From the NCBI RefSeq assembly GCF_028826105.1, contig NZ_JAQGPL010000001.1, forward strand, positions 3,684,501-3,748,500: a stretch of 64,000 nt of DNA, in the 5' to 3' direction. Made by a program: the position numbers and the translations under genes. The first letter of the stretch is position 1. Each line of letters starts with the position of its first letter. This document shows positions 9,978 through 18,214 of this stretch, one piece after another. The notes beneath the pieces are model-generated. The model worked only from the letters and a program-made list of their open reading frames with translations, searched no databases and was not told where the DNA came from. The stretch comes from Paenibacillus humicola. Lineage in GTDB: Bacteria; Bacillota; Bacilli; Paenibacillales; Paenibacillaceae.

Positions 9978-10415
9978 TTAAAAATTGAAATCGAAATCGA
10001 CCAGCTTCTCGGCAATGTCGTTGAACGTTTCTTCGGACTGCTTGAAGTAGCTCTCCCAAATGTGCCTGCTCCAAATTTCAACCCGGTTGGAGACGCCGAG
10101 CACGATGCATTCCTTGTCCAATTTGGCATATTCGCACAAATTATTCGGCAAATTTACCCTTCCCTGTTTGTCCAGCTCGCATTCGGTCGCTCCCGAGAAG
10201 AAAAACCGCGAGAACGCCCGCGCGTCCGATTTCATGAGCGGCAGCGATTTCAGCTTCTGCTCGAGCACGCCCCACTCCGACATCGGATAAACGAACAAAC
10301 AGTTGTCGAGGCCGCGCGTGACGACAAACTGCTCGCCCAGCTGCTCGCGGAATTTGGCGGGGATGATGAGGCGGCCTTTGTCGTCGATGCTGTGCTGATA
10401 TTCGCCCATAAACAT
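9978..10415 (-). CDS. mraZ: Transcriptional regulator MraZ
   Basis: First gene of the dcw operon. MraZ is a ring-forming DNA-binding protein with two SpoVT/AbrB-type half-domains, seen here as [14 protein letters not shown] and [14 protein letters not shown]. It binds direct repeats upstream of its own gene; such repeats are present at 10445-10469. The start ATG 10415 gives the canonical [15 protein letters not shown] beginning after GGAGGAGGTGG, with 145 residues, the normal family length. Confidence 0.96.
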   Translation of the reverse strand: MFMGEYQHSIDDKGRLIIPAKFREQLGEQFVVTRGLDNCLFVYPMSEWGVLEQKLKSLPLMKSDARAFSRFFFSGATECELDKQGRVNLPNNLCEYAKLDKECIVLGVSNRVEIWSRHIWESYFKQSEETFNDIAEKLVDFDFNF

Positions 10416-10442
10416 AGGCCGCTCCACCTCCTCCCCCAAACT

Positions 10443-10470
10443 CGCCACTTGCCCCCACTTTCCACCACTA
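10443..10470 (-). promoter_or_regulatory. MraZ operator: three AGTGG boxes at exact 10-bp spacing
   Basis: On the minus strand AGTGG(T/G/C)G occurs three times, with CCACT on the plus strand at 10445-10449, 10455-10459 and 10465-10469. A possible degenerate fourth copy (CCACC) lies at 10486-10490. Tandem GTGG-type boxes one helical turn apart are the known recognition layout of MraZ, so this is probably the autoregulatory operator of the dcw operon. Confidence 0.8.
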
Positions 10471-10666
10471 AGGTTGATCTATTCGCCACCGAAAATCGAA
10501 ATCCTTCCGGGGAGTCCCTTTTTTAATAAATTATTTAGGGGATTAATCTTGTTACATTTTTGAAACCATTCGTCCCGCGCGATCGTGTAAGCTGTAAGCA
10601 TCGGATACTGAAAAGCCGTTACCCGTCCCGATTCGCGGGAACTTCTTCCAGTTAAAGGAGCCGGCC
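10471..10666. other. dcw promoter region, divergent spacer
   Basis: An AT-rich stretch (about 10520-10570) separates mraZ from the small plus-strand gene. It must hold the promoter of the mraZ operon, but I could not settle on a single -35/-10 pair by eye. The plus-strand gene has its own AAAGGAG site at about 10654-10660. Confidence 0.5.
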
Positions 10667-10912
10667 ATGAATGCGTTAGCCGAAACGAAAATCGAGCAGC
10701 TGCGCCCGATCGAGCAGCTGTGCTATCAAATCGCCCACTATTTGCTCGGCGACGACATCGCGGCGGCGGCGGCAAGCGAGGATGCGCTGATCGAGCTGTA
10801 CCGGTCGCCGCAATTTTTCGAGGCCCCGGAGCAGGAACGGCGCCTGTTGGCGCGGAAAGCCGTCATGCGCCATGCGATCCGCAAAGCGTGCGGACGCCGG
10901 CAGCCGCATTGA
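10667..10912 (+). CDS. Small protein resembling a sigma-factor region 2 fragment
   Basis: An 81-residue protein with a good AAAGGAG site six bases before ATG. The stretch IEQLCYQIAHYLLGDDIAAA, followed by ALIELYRSP, is laid out like region 2 of ECF sigma factors (LYR-A-LLGD-A-DA-QEAFL). No region 4 follows, and the core-binding DAED-QETF pattern is only partly kept. It is transcribed divergently from mraZ and ends at a strong terminator. It may be a small sigma-like regulator, an anti-sigma decoy, or simply a helical protein of unknown role. I do not recognise a named family. Confidence 0.6.
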   Translation: MNALAETKIEQLRPIEQLCYQIAHYLLGDDIAAAAASEDALIELYRSPQFFEAPEQERRLLARKAVMRHAIRKACGRRQPH

Positions 10913-10919
10913 TACCAAA

Positions 10920-10971
10920 AGAGCCGTCTCCCGCCGCCTGATTGTCAGGACGGCCGGGAAACGGCTCTTTT
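10920..10971. terminator. Bidirectional terminator between convergent genes
   Basis: The arms AGAGCCGT (10920-10927) and ACGGCTCT (10961-10968) enclose further pairing (TCCCG with CGGGA, and GCCG with CGGC). TTTTT follows on the plus strand, and a shorter T run on the minus strand. It separates the small plus gene from the end of the DUF4349 gene. Confidence 0.8.
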
Positions 10972-10989
10972 TCGCTATCTTTCACCTCG

Positions 10990-12126
10990 TTAATCGTTTT
11001 TTTTCGGCTTGGCTTCACTTGGGTCAGCCGGATCCGAATTTTCGGCCGACGGGATATGAATCGGGAGTACGGCTGCGTTTGCCGGACCCGCTTCGCGCGT
11101 TTCGTCCCTTCGCTTGCGCCGCCTGCGCCAGCCGAAATAGAATGGAATGCACACGACCGCCAAAACGGCCAAAACCGGAATCGCTCCCGCGGCCAGCACA
11201 AGCGCGCCCTGGAGCATCCGGTACAAGAAATCGGCGCTGCCGGAAAGCGCGTTCGTCAGCCGCTCCCCAAGCGCCGTTTCTTTGCCTTTTTTCTTCGGCT
11301 GCTGGACCGGTTCGAGCTCCTCGTAAAGCTTGATGACCGCCGTGGAGTAGGCGACGTTCTGATCGAGGTAGCGCATCCTCCCCTTAATTTGCTCGATTTG
11401 CGTCTGCACGTCTCCGAGCTGCTGCGATATTTTCAGCAGATCGTCCGCCTTCACCGCCTTCTCCATAAACGAGTTCAGCCGGGCTTCGACCGCCTGCTGC
11501 GCCTTGAGCCGCGCCTGCAGGTCGACGTACTCCTGCGTCACGTCCGTGCCGCTCAAGCTTCTTTGCACATCGAGATGCTCGATCGCCTCGACCTGCTGCA
11601 TAAAATCGGAGAAGCCGGACGCGGGAACCTTGACCGTATAGGTGCCGCCGACTTCGGATGCCGTTTTCGAATCGGAAAAGGTAAGCACATAGCCGCCGGA
11701 TGACGCGATCCGCTTTTGCAGCTCCGTTTGCGCTTTGGCGTAATCGTCGACCTTCATCGTCATATTCGCCTTGTAGACGATTTTCCGGCTGAGGCCGTCC
11801 GGATCGGCGGAGCCGGCCAGCTCTTCCGGACCCGCGGGCGAATCCTCCCCGGCCGTGTCCGGAGCGAACGTCTCACCGCCCGGCAATCCGCCGCCAGCCG
11901 GCACGGCTCCCGTCGGAGCGGCCTGATCCTGAACCACCACCGCTTTCGATTCGGCCGTCCCGCTCATGAAGCCGTCATTTGCCGCAGCCGCGTCCGCAGC
12001 CGCTCCCGTATTTGCGCCGCCGCCGTGCGTGCAGCCGGCCAGCAGCATGACCAACAGCGCCGGCAAAATTGCAAGCATGAACGCTCTTCGCCCTCGGCGC
12101 TTCTTTTTCTCCCTGCTTTCTGTCAT
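10990..12126 (-). CDS. DUF4349 membrane-anchored lipoprotein
   Basis: A 378-residue envelope protein. After a basic start and hydrophobic segment comes a lipobox LLAGC (Cys 32), then a low-complexity Ala/Gly/Pro linker. The DUF4349 domain (about 128-290) starts at SRKIVYKANMTMKVDDY and includes a coiled coil (about 205-270), with a membrane segment near 300-325 and a basic cytoplasmic tail. The molecular role of DUF4349 proteins is unknown; the layout suggests a surface-exposed, helical, double-anchored protein. It has its own transcription unit downstream of the ahcY terminator. Confidence 0.88.
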   Translation of the reverse strand: MTESREKKKRRGRRAFMLAILPALLVMLLAGCTHGGGANTGAAADAAAANDGFMSGTAESKAVVVQDQAAPTGAVPAGGGLPGGETFAPDTAGEDSPAGPEELAGSADPDGLSRKIVYKANMTMKVDDYAKAQTELQKRIASSGGYVLTFSDSKTASEVGGTYTVKVPASGFSDFMQQVEAIEHLDVQRSLSGTDVTQEYVDLQARLKAQQAVEARLNSFMEKAVKADDLLKISQQLGDVQTQIEQIKGRMRYLDQNVAYSTAVIKLYEELEPVQQPKKKGKETALGERLTNALSGSADFLYRMLQGALVLAAGAIPVLAVLAVVCIPFYFGWRRRRKRRDETREAGPANAAVLPIHIPSAENSDPADPSEAKPKKND

Positions 12127-12206
12127 CTCATGCCCCCCTTTACAGCCTGTGCTAGCACCTACTAGACGTCAGGCGGCATGGATAATGTTGCACATCCGGG
12201 ACGAAA

Positions 12207-12268
12207 ACAAAAAAACCGTACCATCCGGAGCGGAAGCCCTTGCGGGAGCCTCGGATGGTACGGTTTTA
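12207..12268 (-). terminator. Terminator after ahcY
   Basis: A perfect 14-bp stem (12214-12227 with 12252-12265; arms AACCGTACCATCCG and its complement) is followed on the minus strand by a T-rich tract. It ends the bshC-ahcY transcript. Confidence 0.88.
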
Positions 12269-12295
12269 ACGTTAGCGACGATTGCAGCTAGGAGC

Positions 12296-13564
12296 TTAAT
12301 GCTCCGTCCAGCTGTCCAGATACGACCGCTGTTCTTCCGTCAGCGCATCGATGCCGATGCCGAGCGATGCGAGCTTATAACGCGCCACCTGCTCGTCAAG
12401 CTCATACGGCACGTTGACCACTTTGCTGCCGATTGCAGCGTAATGATCGTTGACGTATTTTAGCGAAAGCGCCTGCAGCGCGAACGTCATATCCATGATT
12501 TCGGCGGGATGTCCGTCGCCGGCCGCCAAATTGACGAGCCGTCCTTCTGCCAGCAAATAAATGCTGCGCCCGTCCTTCAACCGGTATTCCTCGATGTTTC
12601 GGCGAACGATACGTTTGCTTGCGGACAACGCTTCAAGCTCCGGCTTGTTCACTTCGACATCGAAATGACCGGCGTTCGACAAAATCGCGCCGTTCTTCAT
12701 CACTTCGTAATGCACGCCGCGAATGACGTCGCGATTTCCCGTCACGGTGACGAAAATATCGCCGATTTTTGCCGCTTCCAGCATCGGCAGCACCGTAAAG
12801 CCGTCCATATAAGCCTCGACCGCTTTAATCGCGTCGACCTCGGTAACGACGACGTTTGCGCCGAGCCCTTTAGCCCGCATCGCCACGCCTTTGCCGCACC
12901 AGCCGTAGCCGACGACCACAACCGTCTTGCCTGCCGCGACAAGATTGGTCGTCCGGTTGATGCCGTCCCATACCGACTGGCCGGTGCCGTAACGATTGTC
13001 GAACAAATATTTGCAGTACGCGTCGTTGACCGCTACCATCGGAAACTTGAGCGAGCCGTCCTTCTCCATCGCTTTCAGACGAAGAATACCGGTCGTCGTC
13101 TCCTCCGCGCCGCCGCGCACCTGACTCATGAGATCCGGCCGCTCGGCATGCAGGATGGAGACGAGGTCGCCGCCGTCGTCGATGACGAGGTCCGGCTTCG
13201 TTTCGAGCGTCTTCACGAGCAGCGCCTTGTATTCCTGCGGCTCCGGATTATATTTGGCGAAAACGGTTATGCCGTCCTCCACAAGCGCCGCGCAGACATC
13301 GTCCTGCGTCGACAGCGGATTGCTGCCCGTAATCGTCACTTCGGCGCCGCCGGCCTGCACGACTTTGGCCAGATAGGCTGTCTTCGCCTCCAAATGGAGC
13401 GATATCGCCACCTTGAGCCCTTTGAACGGCTGCTCCTTCTCGAACTGCTCGCGAATCCGGTTCAGTACCGGCATATGCGCCGCGACCCAGTCGATTTTCA
13501 AACGTCCGTCCGGCGCCAGCGCCAAATCGGCTACGATACTCGTTTCTTTTGCATTTGCGGCCAT
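12296..13564 (-). CDS. ahcY: Adenosylhomocysteinase (S-adenosylhomocysteine hydrolase)
   Basis: NAD-dependent enzyme that splits S-adenosylhomocysteine into homocysteine and adenosine, relieving product inhibition of methyltransferases. The 422 residues show typical blocks: [24 protein letters not shown], the NAD site [12 protein letters not shown], and [10 protein letters not shown]. The short form is as expected for bacterial and archaeal types. It starts 25 bp after the bshC stop, so it is probably cotranscribed, linking thiol and methyl metabolism. B. subtilis lacks this gene and uses the MtnN/LuxS route. Confidence 0.95.
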   Translation of the reverse strand: MAANAKETSIVADLALAPDGRLKIDWVAAHMPVLNRIREQFEKEQPFKGLKVAISLHLEAKTAYLAKVVQAGGAEVTITGSNPLSTQDDVCAALVEDGITVFAKYNPEPQEYKALLVKTLETKPDLVIDDGGDLVSILHAERPDLMSQVRGGAEETTTGILRLKAMEKDGSLKFPMVAVNDAYCKYLFDNRYGTGQSVWDGINRTTNLVAAGKTVVVVGYGWCGKGVAMRAKGLGANVVVTEVDAIKAVEAYMDGFTVLPMLEAAKIGDIFVTVTGNRDVIRGVHYEVMKNGAILSNAGHFDVEVNKPELEALSASKRIVRRNIEEYRLKDGRSIYLLAEGRLVNLAAGDGHPAEIMDMTFALQALSLKYVNDHYAAIGSKVVNVPYELDEQVARYKLASLGIGIDALTEEQRSYLDSWTEH

Positions 13565-13589
13565 CGCCTCAAGTCACAGCCCTTCTATT

Positions 13590-15290
13590 CTATAGGTATA
13601 CGATCCGGTGGCTGCCGCACGGCTCGAAAGGCGCTTCCAGCAGCCGGCCGATCCATGCGCTGCCGTACCTGTTCCAGTATACGCCGGCGTTGACGACCCG
13701 TTCCTGCGGCTTCCCGTCCGGCCAAAGGGCGAGCGCGATGCCGTCCAGCTGGCGGATGATCGCTTCGTATCGTTTCGCATGCGCATCCTTCGTCCGGGCC
13801 TGCAAATAGCCGATCTGCTCGACGATTTTGAGCTTGTTCTTCTCGCCCAGCTCGGCCATCCCGCCCTGGACGGCGGCCGCAAGACCGATGACCGGTTCGT
13901 ACAGCTCCGCGAAACGGCGCTTTGCTTCTTCGAACGAACCGTCGATGTCCAGCTCATCCTGTTCCTTCAGCCACTGCTCCTTCCGCTCCTCGAAACGAAG
14001 CGCGACGTCCTCCAGCGACAGGCCAAACTTCTTCATAAACTTGGCGGAAGTCCCGTCGATCAGCGTAAACGACATGCGCGGCACGATAATCGGCATCTGC
14101 ATGCCCATGGTGCGGAACGCTTCCGCCGTCAGTGTCCAATAGGCGATTTCCCCTGAGCCGAGCACGGTGCCCAGCACGGGCAGGACATAGTCCTGCATGA
14201 GCGGGCGGGTCAGCACGTTGTTGCTAAACATCTCCGGCGTCTCGTCCGCCGCCGCGAGCAGCTCCTCGCGCGATAGCTCCAGCGTGCCGCGGCGGTTGAC
14301 GAACCGGCCATCCCGCTTGAAGAGCAGCGTCCGTTCCGCTCCCGCTTCCCCCGAGGCATCCGCTGCCGGCTCCTCGCGGAACAGGAACAGGTTCGCCCCG
14401 CCTTCCGCGACGTCCGCCTGCAGGCCGTAGCCATAGCTTTGAACCGTTGCGGCGCTATGTAAATACGCCCGCTCCAGCTCGTCGTTCCGTTCGATCATCC
14501 GCCGGAACATCGGTCCTTCCAGACGGCGCAGCGCCGGGTCGTCGGCATCCAGCAGCACCAGCCCCTGATCGCCGAACAGCCATCCCATCATAAAGGCGAA
14601 CCATTCGGTCAGCGACGACGACCGCTGCGCGAATTCCTTCAGCTTGCCGATCAGCTCCGGCTTGAACTCGGTATCCTGCAGCGCATCGGTCAGCTTGGCG
14701 ACGGCCGCTTCGAGCGCCTCGCGCGCAAGCCGCGTCCGGCTCACCGAGCTCCGCATGGCGGAGGGCCGATCCAGTGCGATTTTCACAAGGTCGGACTGCT
14801 GCGAAACGATGAAGGCGTGGTTCGCTTCATCCCAGTCGTGGTCCTCGCCGGCGATCCAGAAAACCGGCACAACGGGCCGTCCCGTCGCATCGGAAGCATG
14901 ACGGGCGGCGGACAGGATCGTCACGGCCTTATGAATGACAAGCAGCGGACCGGTCCACAGCCCCGCCTGTTGGCCGCCGACAATGACAGGCGCGCCGGCG
15001 GCAATCGCTTCTATGCTCTTCACAGCGGCATCCGAACCGTTGAAGCGTTTGTTGAATGTCCGGAGTGCCGCGGCCAGCAAATCCGGCGCAACCCGGTCGT
15101 TCCGGTGCGCCTCGAGCCATTCCAATCTTTGCGTCCAGTGGGACGCTTCCGCGGGATGGTACCCGAACAGCGCTTCGATCCGCGCATCGGTCCGGTTTAC
15201 GAAAGCGTCAGCAAGCGGCTGCGATACGGGCAGCCGAACCGGCTCCAATTCCATTTGCAGTTTCAAACTTCTCCCCATCGCTTTCCCCAT
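13590..15290 (-). CDS. bshC: Bacillithiol synthase BshC
   Basis: Final enzyme of bacillithiol synthesis, proposed to add cysteine to GlcN-malate. The family layout is clear: IVGGQQAGLWTGPL, PVFWIAGEDHDWDEAN, then a long coiled coil near residues 440-490 (GLSLEDVALRFEERKEQW onward). The C-terminus is ERVVNAGVYWNRYG and PCGSHRIVYL. ATG at 15290 gives 566 residues; the internal ATG at 15254 (MELEPVRLPVSQPL) looks more like family N-termini and has GGGGAGAAG 13 bases upstream, so the start is uncertain. Bacillithiol is the main low-molecular-weight thiol of Bacillales. Confidence 0.93.
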   Translation of the reverse strand: MGKAMGRSLKLQMELEPVRLPVSQPLADAFVNRTDARIEALFGYHPAEASHWTQRLEWLEAHRNDRVAPDLLAAALRTFNKRFNGSDAAVKSIEAIAAGAPVIVGGQQAGLWTGPLLVIHKAVTILSAARHASDATGRPVVPVFWIAGEDHDWDEANHAFIVSQQSDLVKIALDRPSAMRSSVSRTRLAREALEAAVAKLTDALQDTEFKPELIGKLKEFAQRSSSLTEWFAFMMGWLFGDQGLVLLDADDPALRRLEGPMFRRMIERNDELERAYLHSAATVQSYGYGLQADVAEGGANLFLFREEPAADASGEAGAERTLLFKRDGRFVNRRGTLELSREELLAAADETPEMFSNNVLTRPLMQDYVLPVLGTVLGSGEIAYWTLTAEAFRTMGMQMPIIVPRMSFTLIDGTSAKFMKKFGLSLEDVALRFEERKEQWLKEQDELDIDGSFEEAKRRFAELYEPVIGLAAAVQGGMAELGEKNKLKIVEQIGYLQARTKDAHAKRYEAIIRQLDGIALALWPDGKPQERVVNAGVYWNRYGSAWIGRLLEAPFEPCGSHRIVYL

Positions 15291-15298
15291 AAAGTGAA

Positions 15299-15316
15299 GA
15301 CCGGAAAAATCCGGTC
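15299..15316. other. Small hairpin in the bshC 5' leader
   Basis: GACCGGA and TCCGGTC pair around AAAA, between the bshC promoter and its start. The stem is seven base pairs with no T run, so it could affect leader RNA folding rather than end transcription. Confidence 0.4.
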
Positions 15317-15335
15317 ATGATTGCAGTTTGAATTT

Positions 15336-15364
15336 ATTGTACACAACCGTGACCCAAGCGTCAA
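15336..15364 (-). promoter_or_regulatory. SigA-type promoter for bshC-ahcY
   Basis: On the minus strand TTGACG (15359-15364) and TACAAT (15336-15341) are separated by 17 bases. Transcription would start near 15328, about 40-75 bases before bshC. The -35 box overlaps the T-rich tail of the preceding DUF3397 terminator. Confidence 0.7.
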
Positions 15365-15395
15365 AAAATAAAATCGCCTCCCGTCGGGAAGGCGC
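15361..15395 (-). terminator. Terminator after the DUF3397 gene
   Basis: On the minus strand a GC-rich stem (plus-strand CGCCTCCC at 15375-15382 against GGGAAGGCG at 15386-15394) is followed by ATTTTATTTTTT. It separates the panE-DUF3397 unit from bshC. Confidence 0.78.
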
Positions 15396-15435
15396 TTCAA
15401 GTCCGAAAACCGGACAATTATCCGAAAGCCGTGCA

Positions 15436-15831
15436 TTACAGGGTAAAAATGCTTTTCCCGATGCCGATAAACATCAGCAGCACGTAAAAGACGCTCATCA
15501 GAAAAAAACCGAGCCGCCATACCGCGCGGAAAATCCGCTTCAGGTCGACGATCCCTTTGCTTCGGTACTGCAGGTTGCCGAGCAGGCCGCCCCCGATCAG
15601 CAGGATGAGCAGAATCCCGTACAGGCCGAAGGAACTGTGGAAGATAAAATTGAAGAGCACCGCCACGCAGCCGATCAGCAGGGCGGTCGTAATATCCATC
15701 GCCGTTCGAAACGCTTTCTTCCGGTCGCCCGTATAGGCGCCGTACCCGAAATAGATGAGCAAAAAAGGAGCGGCCGGCACAACCGCGAGAAACGCGTAGA
15801 CATGACTCAGTAGGTCCCATATCCATCCCAT
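15436..15831 (-). CDS. DUF3397 family membrane protein
   Basis: A 131-residue, very hydrophobic protein with four predicted membrane segments (about 10-28, 43-65, 70-85, 105-125) and a basic loop YRSKGIVDLKRIFR. DUF3397 proteins commonly sit next to panE and bshC in Bacillales, as here, but their function is unknown. An AAGGAG motif lies about 11 bases before ATG. It follows panE by about 30 bp. Confidence 0.8.
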   Translation of the reverse strand: MGWIWDLLSHVYAFLAVVPAAPFLLIYFGYGAYTGDRKKAFRTAMDITTALLIGCVAVLFNFIFHSSFGLYGILLILLIGGGLLGNLQYRSKGIVDLKRIFRAVWRLGFFLMSVFYVLLMFIGIGKSIFTL

Positions 15832-15861
15832 TTTGACGGCCGCTCCTTCCGTTCCCGCGAC

Positions 15862-16803
15862 TTATGTCATCAGCGCTTTTACGATTGCCGTCATCGCATC
15901 GTTCAGCGGCGAAGGCAGCCGGTATTTTCTCGCAAGCCGCGAGACGCCGCCGTTAATCCAGTCGATCTCCGTCCCCCGTCCCGCTCTTACGTCCCGGAGC
16001 ATCGACGATTCGTTCTCCGCCGTTTGCCGGCAAACCGCAAACAGCCTGTCCCAGGAGCTTGCGTCGCGCTCCATCCCGGCGGACTCCAGAATACGTTCCG
16101 TTTCCGCGTGCAGCGATTTCATCAGCGAGAGCCGGACAGGTTCCTCCGGCAGCCTGCCGTTCGTGACTCCGAACAGGGCGGTGAGCGGGTTAATAACGGC
16201 GTTGACGAGCAATTTCCGGTAGATCTGGTTACCCATCTCATTCGACAGAAAGGCCGCGATTCCTGCCGCTTCGAGCTTTTGCAGCAACATTTTTTGCGCT
16301 TCGCCGTCTTCCGTCCGGCCGCCGGGCCACAGCCCGAACGTCAGGCTTCCGTGCCCGGTATGCCGGACCGCGCAGTCGCCGGTTTTCAGCGCGCCTTCCG
16401 TCGAAACGGCGGCATGCAGCAGGCTGTCCGGCAATGCCTCGCGGAGAACGTCCAGGTGGCCGATTCCGTTCTGCAGCGCGATCACGGGGGAGCCCTTCGC
16501 CGCCAGCCTACCCAGCGCTTCGAGCAGCGGCTCGTTAATGTGCGGCTGCTTCACGGCCAGCCAGATCCAGTCCCGTTCCGACGCCGGAACGGCGCGGCCG
16601 CCGTCCCTGAGGGCATCGATTGGCTGCGCGACGATGCGCAGGTCGGTCCGCCCATTTTCGTCCGTCAGGGACACGCCCTGCTCCAGGATCGCCTCGGCCT
16701 GCTGCCGGGTTCTCGTCAGCAGCGTCACCGGGACGCCGTCCCTGGCCAGACGGGCGGCATACAAAAGCCCAAGCGCGCCTGCGCCTACGATAAACATTCG
16801 CAC
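15862..16803 (-). CDS. panE: 2-dehydropantoate 2-reductase (ketopantoate reductase)
   Basis: NADPH-dependent reduction of ketopantoate to pantoate for coenzyme A synthesis. The N-terminal dinucleotide fold begins MFIVGAGALGLLYAARL; ALQNGIGHLD, the catalytic Lys region (NQIYRKLLVNAVINPLTALF) and EIDWINGGV follow. Start chosen at GTG 16803, nine bases after GGGAGGAAAG (313 residues); ATG two codons later is possible. Several PanE paralogues exist in bacilli, so the exact substrate is inferred. Confidence 0.88.
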   Translation of the reverse strand: MRMFIVGAGALGLLYAARLARDGVPVTLLTRTRQQAEAILEQGVSLTDENGRTDLRIVAQPIDALRDGGRAVPASERDWIWLAVKQPHINEPLLEALGRLAAKGSPVIALQNGIGHLDVLREALPDSLLHAAVSTEGALKTGDCAVRHTGHGSLTFGLWPGGRTEDGEAQKMLLQKLEAAGIAAFLSNEMGNQIYRKLLVNAVINPLTALFGVTNGRLPEEPVRLSLMKSLHAETERILESAGMERDASSWDRLFAVCRQTAENESSMLRDVRAGRGTEIDWINGGVSRLARKYRLPSPLNDAMTAIVKALMT

Positions 16804-16912
16804 GACTTCTTTCCTCCCTGCCCGGCAGGCGAAATATTTTCCTTCCCTTATCCTATCATCGTACCACGGACCGCCGCCTGATAAAATGCCGCCGCCGCTT
16901 TCCATGCAAACG

Positions 16913-16950
16913 CAAAAAATCCCGCTCCCCATACGGGAAGCGGGATTTTC
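16913..16950 (-). terminator. Terminator after rsfA
   Basis: ATCCCGCTCCCC (16919-16930) pairs with GGGAAGCGGGAT (16935-16946), and the minus strand continues with TTTTTT. It sits 17 bases past the rsfA stop. Confidence 0.85.
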
Positions 16951-16966
16951 CGCCCGCGCTCTGCCG

Positions 16967-17611
16967 TTATTCGATGCGCTCGAGGTTGCCGTTCGCATCC
17001 ATTTTGAAGCGAGGCTTCGCCTCGTCCTCTTCGTTTAATACCGTCAGCCGTCTTGCCCGGTCCATAATCTGGATCAGCGTCTTGTAGTCGTCGTTGACGG
17101 CCCGATAGTCCGTCTGCACGTTGTCGACCTCGCTCATCAGCTTCTCGTTATGTTCGCGGAGCGAATACAGCTCTTCTTCTTTGTCGCGAAGCTCGCGCTC
17201 AAGCGCTTTGATCTGGCGATGAAGCTCCTGATACGTGCCTTTCCATTGTCGCAAAAAGCGGATAACCGTATCGATGGAAAGCGATTCTTCCGTAACCGCG
17301 TCGTTCTTGTACGCCCGTTCCTCCCCCTCGGCCGTCCCGACGGACGACACGTGCGGCGCGGCGTACGATTGTTTTTTCATATAGTTGCGTTTTTGGCGCT
17401 GCTGTTTCGCAATTTGGATCGCTTCCTCGTACTGTTTGCGGACGCAGCTGTTCCAGCGGAACCCGCAGGCTGCGGAAGTCCGGCCGATTCGTTCGCCAAC
17501 CTCTTCGAACGCCGCGAGCTGCGTGCTTCCTTCGCGTATATGCCGCAGCGTCACCTCGGCGAGGATGAGATCGTCATCCGGGCTCCACGCATCTTGTCTC
17601 ACTGCTGTCAT
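16967..17611 (-). CDS. RsfA-family transcriptional regulator
   Basis: A 214-residue protein with an N-terminal Myb/SANT-like helix-turn-helix region (about 1-60; AWSPDDDLILAEVTLRHI then RTSAACGFRWNSCVRK). A basic linker follows, and a coiled coil at about 115-180. In B. subtilis RsfA is a SigF-dependent, prespore-specific regulator that tunes SigF/SigG-period genes. Members of the family are often multiple, so I give no symbol. ATG 17611 has AGGAGG upstream, at a somewhat long spacing. Confidence 0.82.
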   Translation of the reverse strand: MTAVRQDAWSPDDDLILAEVTLRHIREGSTQLAAFEEVGERIGRTSAACGFRWNSCVRKQYEEAIQIAKQQRQKRNYMKKQSYAAPHVSSVGTAEGEERAYKNDAVTEESLSIDTVIRFLRQWKGTYQELHRQIKALERELRDKEEELYSLREHNEKLMSEVDNVQTDYRAVNDDYKTLIQIMDRARRLTVLNEEDEAKPRFKMDANGNLERIE

Positions 17612-17805
17612 GCAACCAACAACCTCCTAACGTTAGGCGCTTACTTTATCTCTATGCCCTTGGTAGAGTTCATAGAATCTATCGGATACTAAATTGTATA
17701 TCCAATTTTTTGGAGGCTCATACATGTTTTGATTACGAATGAAGCAAACTTATAAGAGCCCCGGGCGTCAAGGCAAAAAGTTTGTCATTTCGTCACGGAG
17801 GTAGG
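17612..17805. other. Divergent spacer between rsfA and the DUF2626 gene
   Basis: An AT-rich spacer of about 190 bp. It contains the rsfA ribosome-binding site (about 17625-17631 on the minus strand). I see no clear SigF- or SigG-type promoter for rsfA and no gene. Confidence 0.4.
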
Positions 17806-17834
17806 TTTACAGCCGTTTCCTGAACCGTTATAAT
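17806..17834 (+). promoter_or_regulatory. SigA-type promoter for the DUF2626 gene
   Basis: TTTACA (17806-17811) and a perfect TATAAT (17829-17834) are separated by 17 bases. The start of transcription would lie near 17841, about 40 bases before the ATG. Confidence 0.78.
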
Positions 17835-17879
17835 GGGCAATAGAAATCGGGCTCAGTCTGGCGAGAGGGGGATGATATC

Positions 17880-18116
17880 ATGGCACGCATGTTTCGGGTG
17901 CTCGGCTTCTGGTGCTTGGCAATCGCGCTGATGGCCTTTGCGGGCGATTTGACAGAGATGGCGCTGTTGTTCTTTATCCAGGCCGCCGCGTTCGTCCTGT
18001 TAGGATATTTGAACTTTTCCGAACGGTCGTACATCCTGATGTTCTGGGGGTATATGGTCGTCGCGTTTCTCGGGTTCACATACTGGTCGGTATTTGTAAT
18101 GGGCAATCCGTTCTGA
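17880..18116 (+). CDS. DUF2626 membrane protein
   Basis: A 78-residue protein with three hydrophobic helices (about 7-25, 28-45, 53-72) and the family sequence FLGFTYWSVFVMGNPF at the C-terminus. The length matches DUF2626 (YqgY-like) proteins of Bacillales, whose function is unknown. A GAGAGGGGGATG stretch precedes the start. Own promoter and terminator, so it is monocistronic. Confidence 0.85.
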   Translation: MARMFRVLGFWCLAIALMAFAGDLTEMALLFFIQAAAFVLLGYLNFSERSYILMFWGYMVVAFLGFTYWSVFVMGNPF

Positions 18117-18141
18117 TCCCGGCTACATAACGAACGCCGAC

Positions 18142-18190
18142 AAAAAAGGCTGCTCCAGGTCCGTACAAGCTGACCGGAGCAGCCTTTTTT
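18142..18190. terminator. Bidirectional terminator between convergent genes
   Basis: GGCTGCTCC (18148-18156) pairs with GGAGCAGCC (18176-18184), flanked by A6 on the left and T6 on the right, so it can act for both the DUF2626 gene and the minus-strand methyltransferase gene. Confidence 0.9.
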
Positions 18191-18214
18191 CGCGTTGCCG
18201 GCCGCGACCGGCGG

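Noticed and set aside
13565..13589. SAH riboswitch before ahcY
   Set aside because: Only 25 bp separate bshC and ahcY, too short, and no motif is present.
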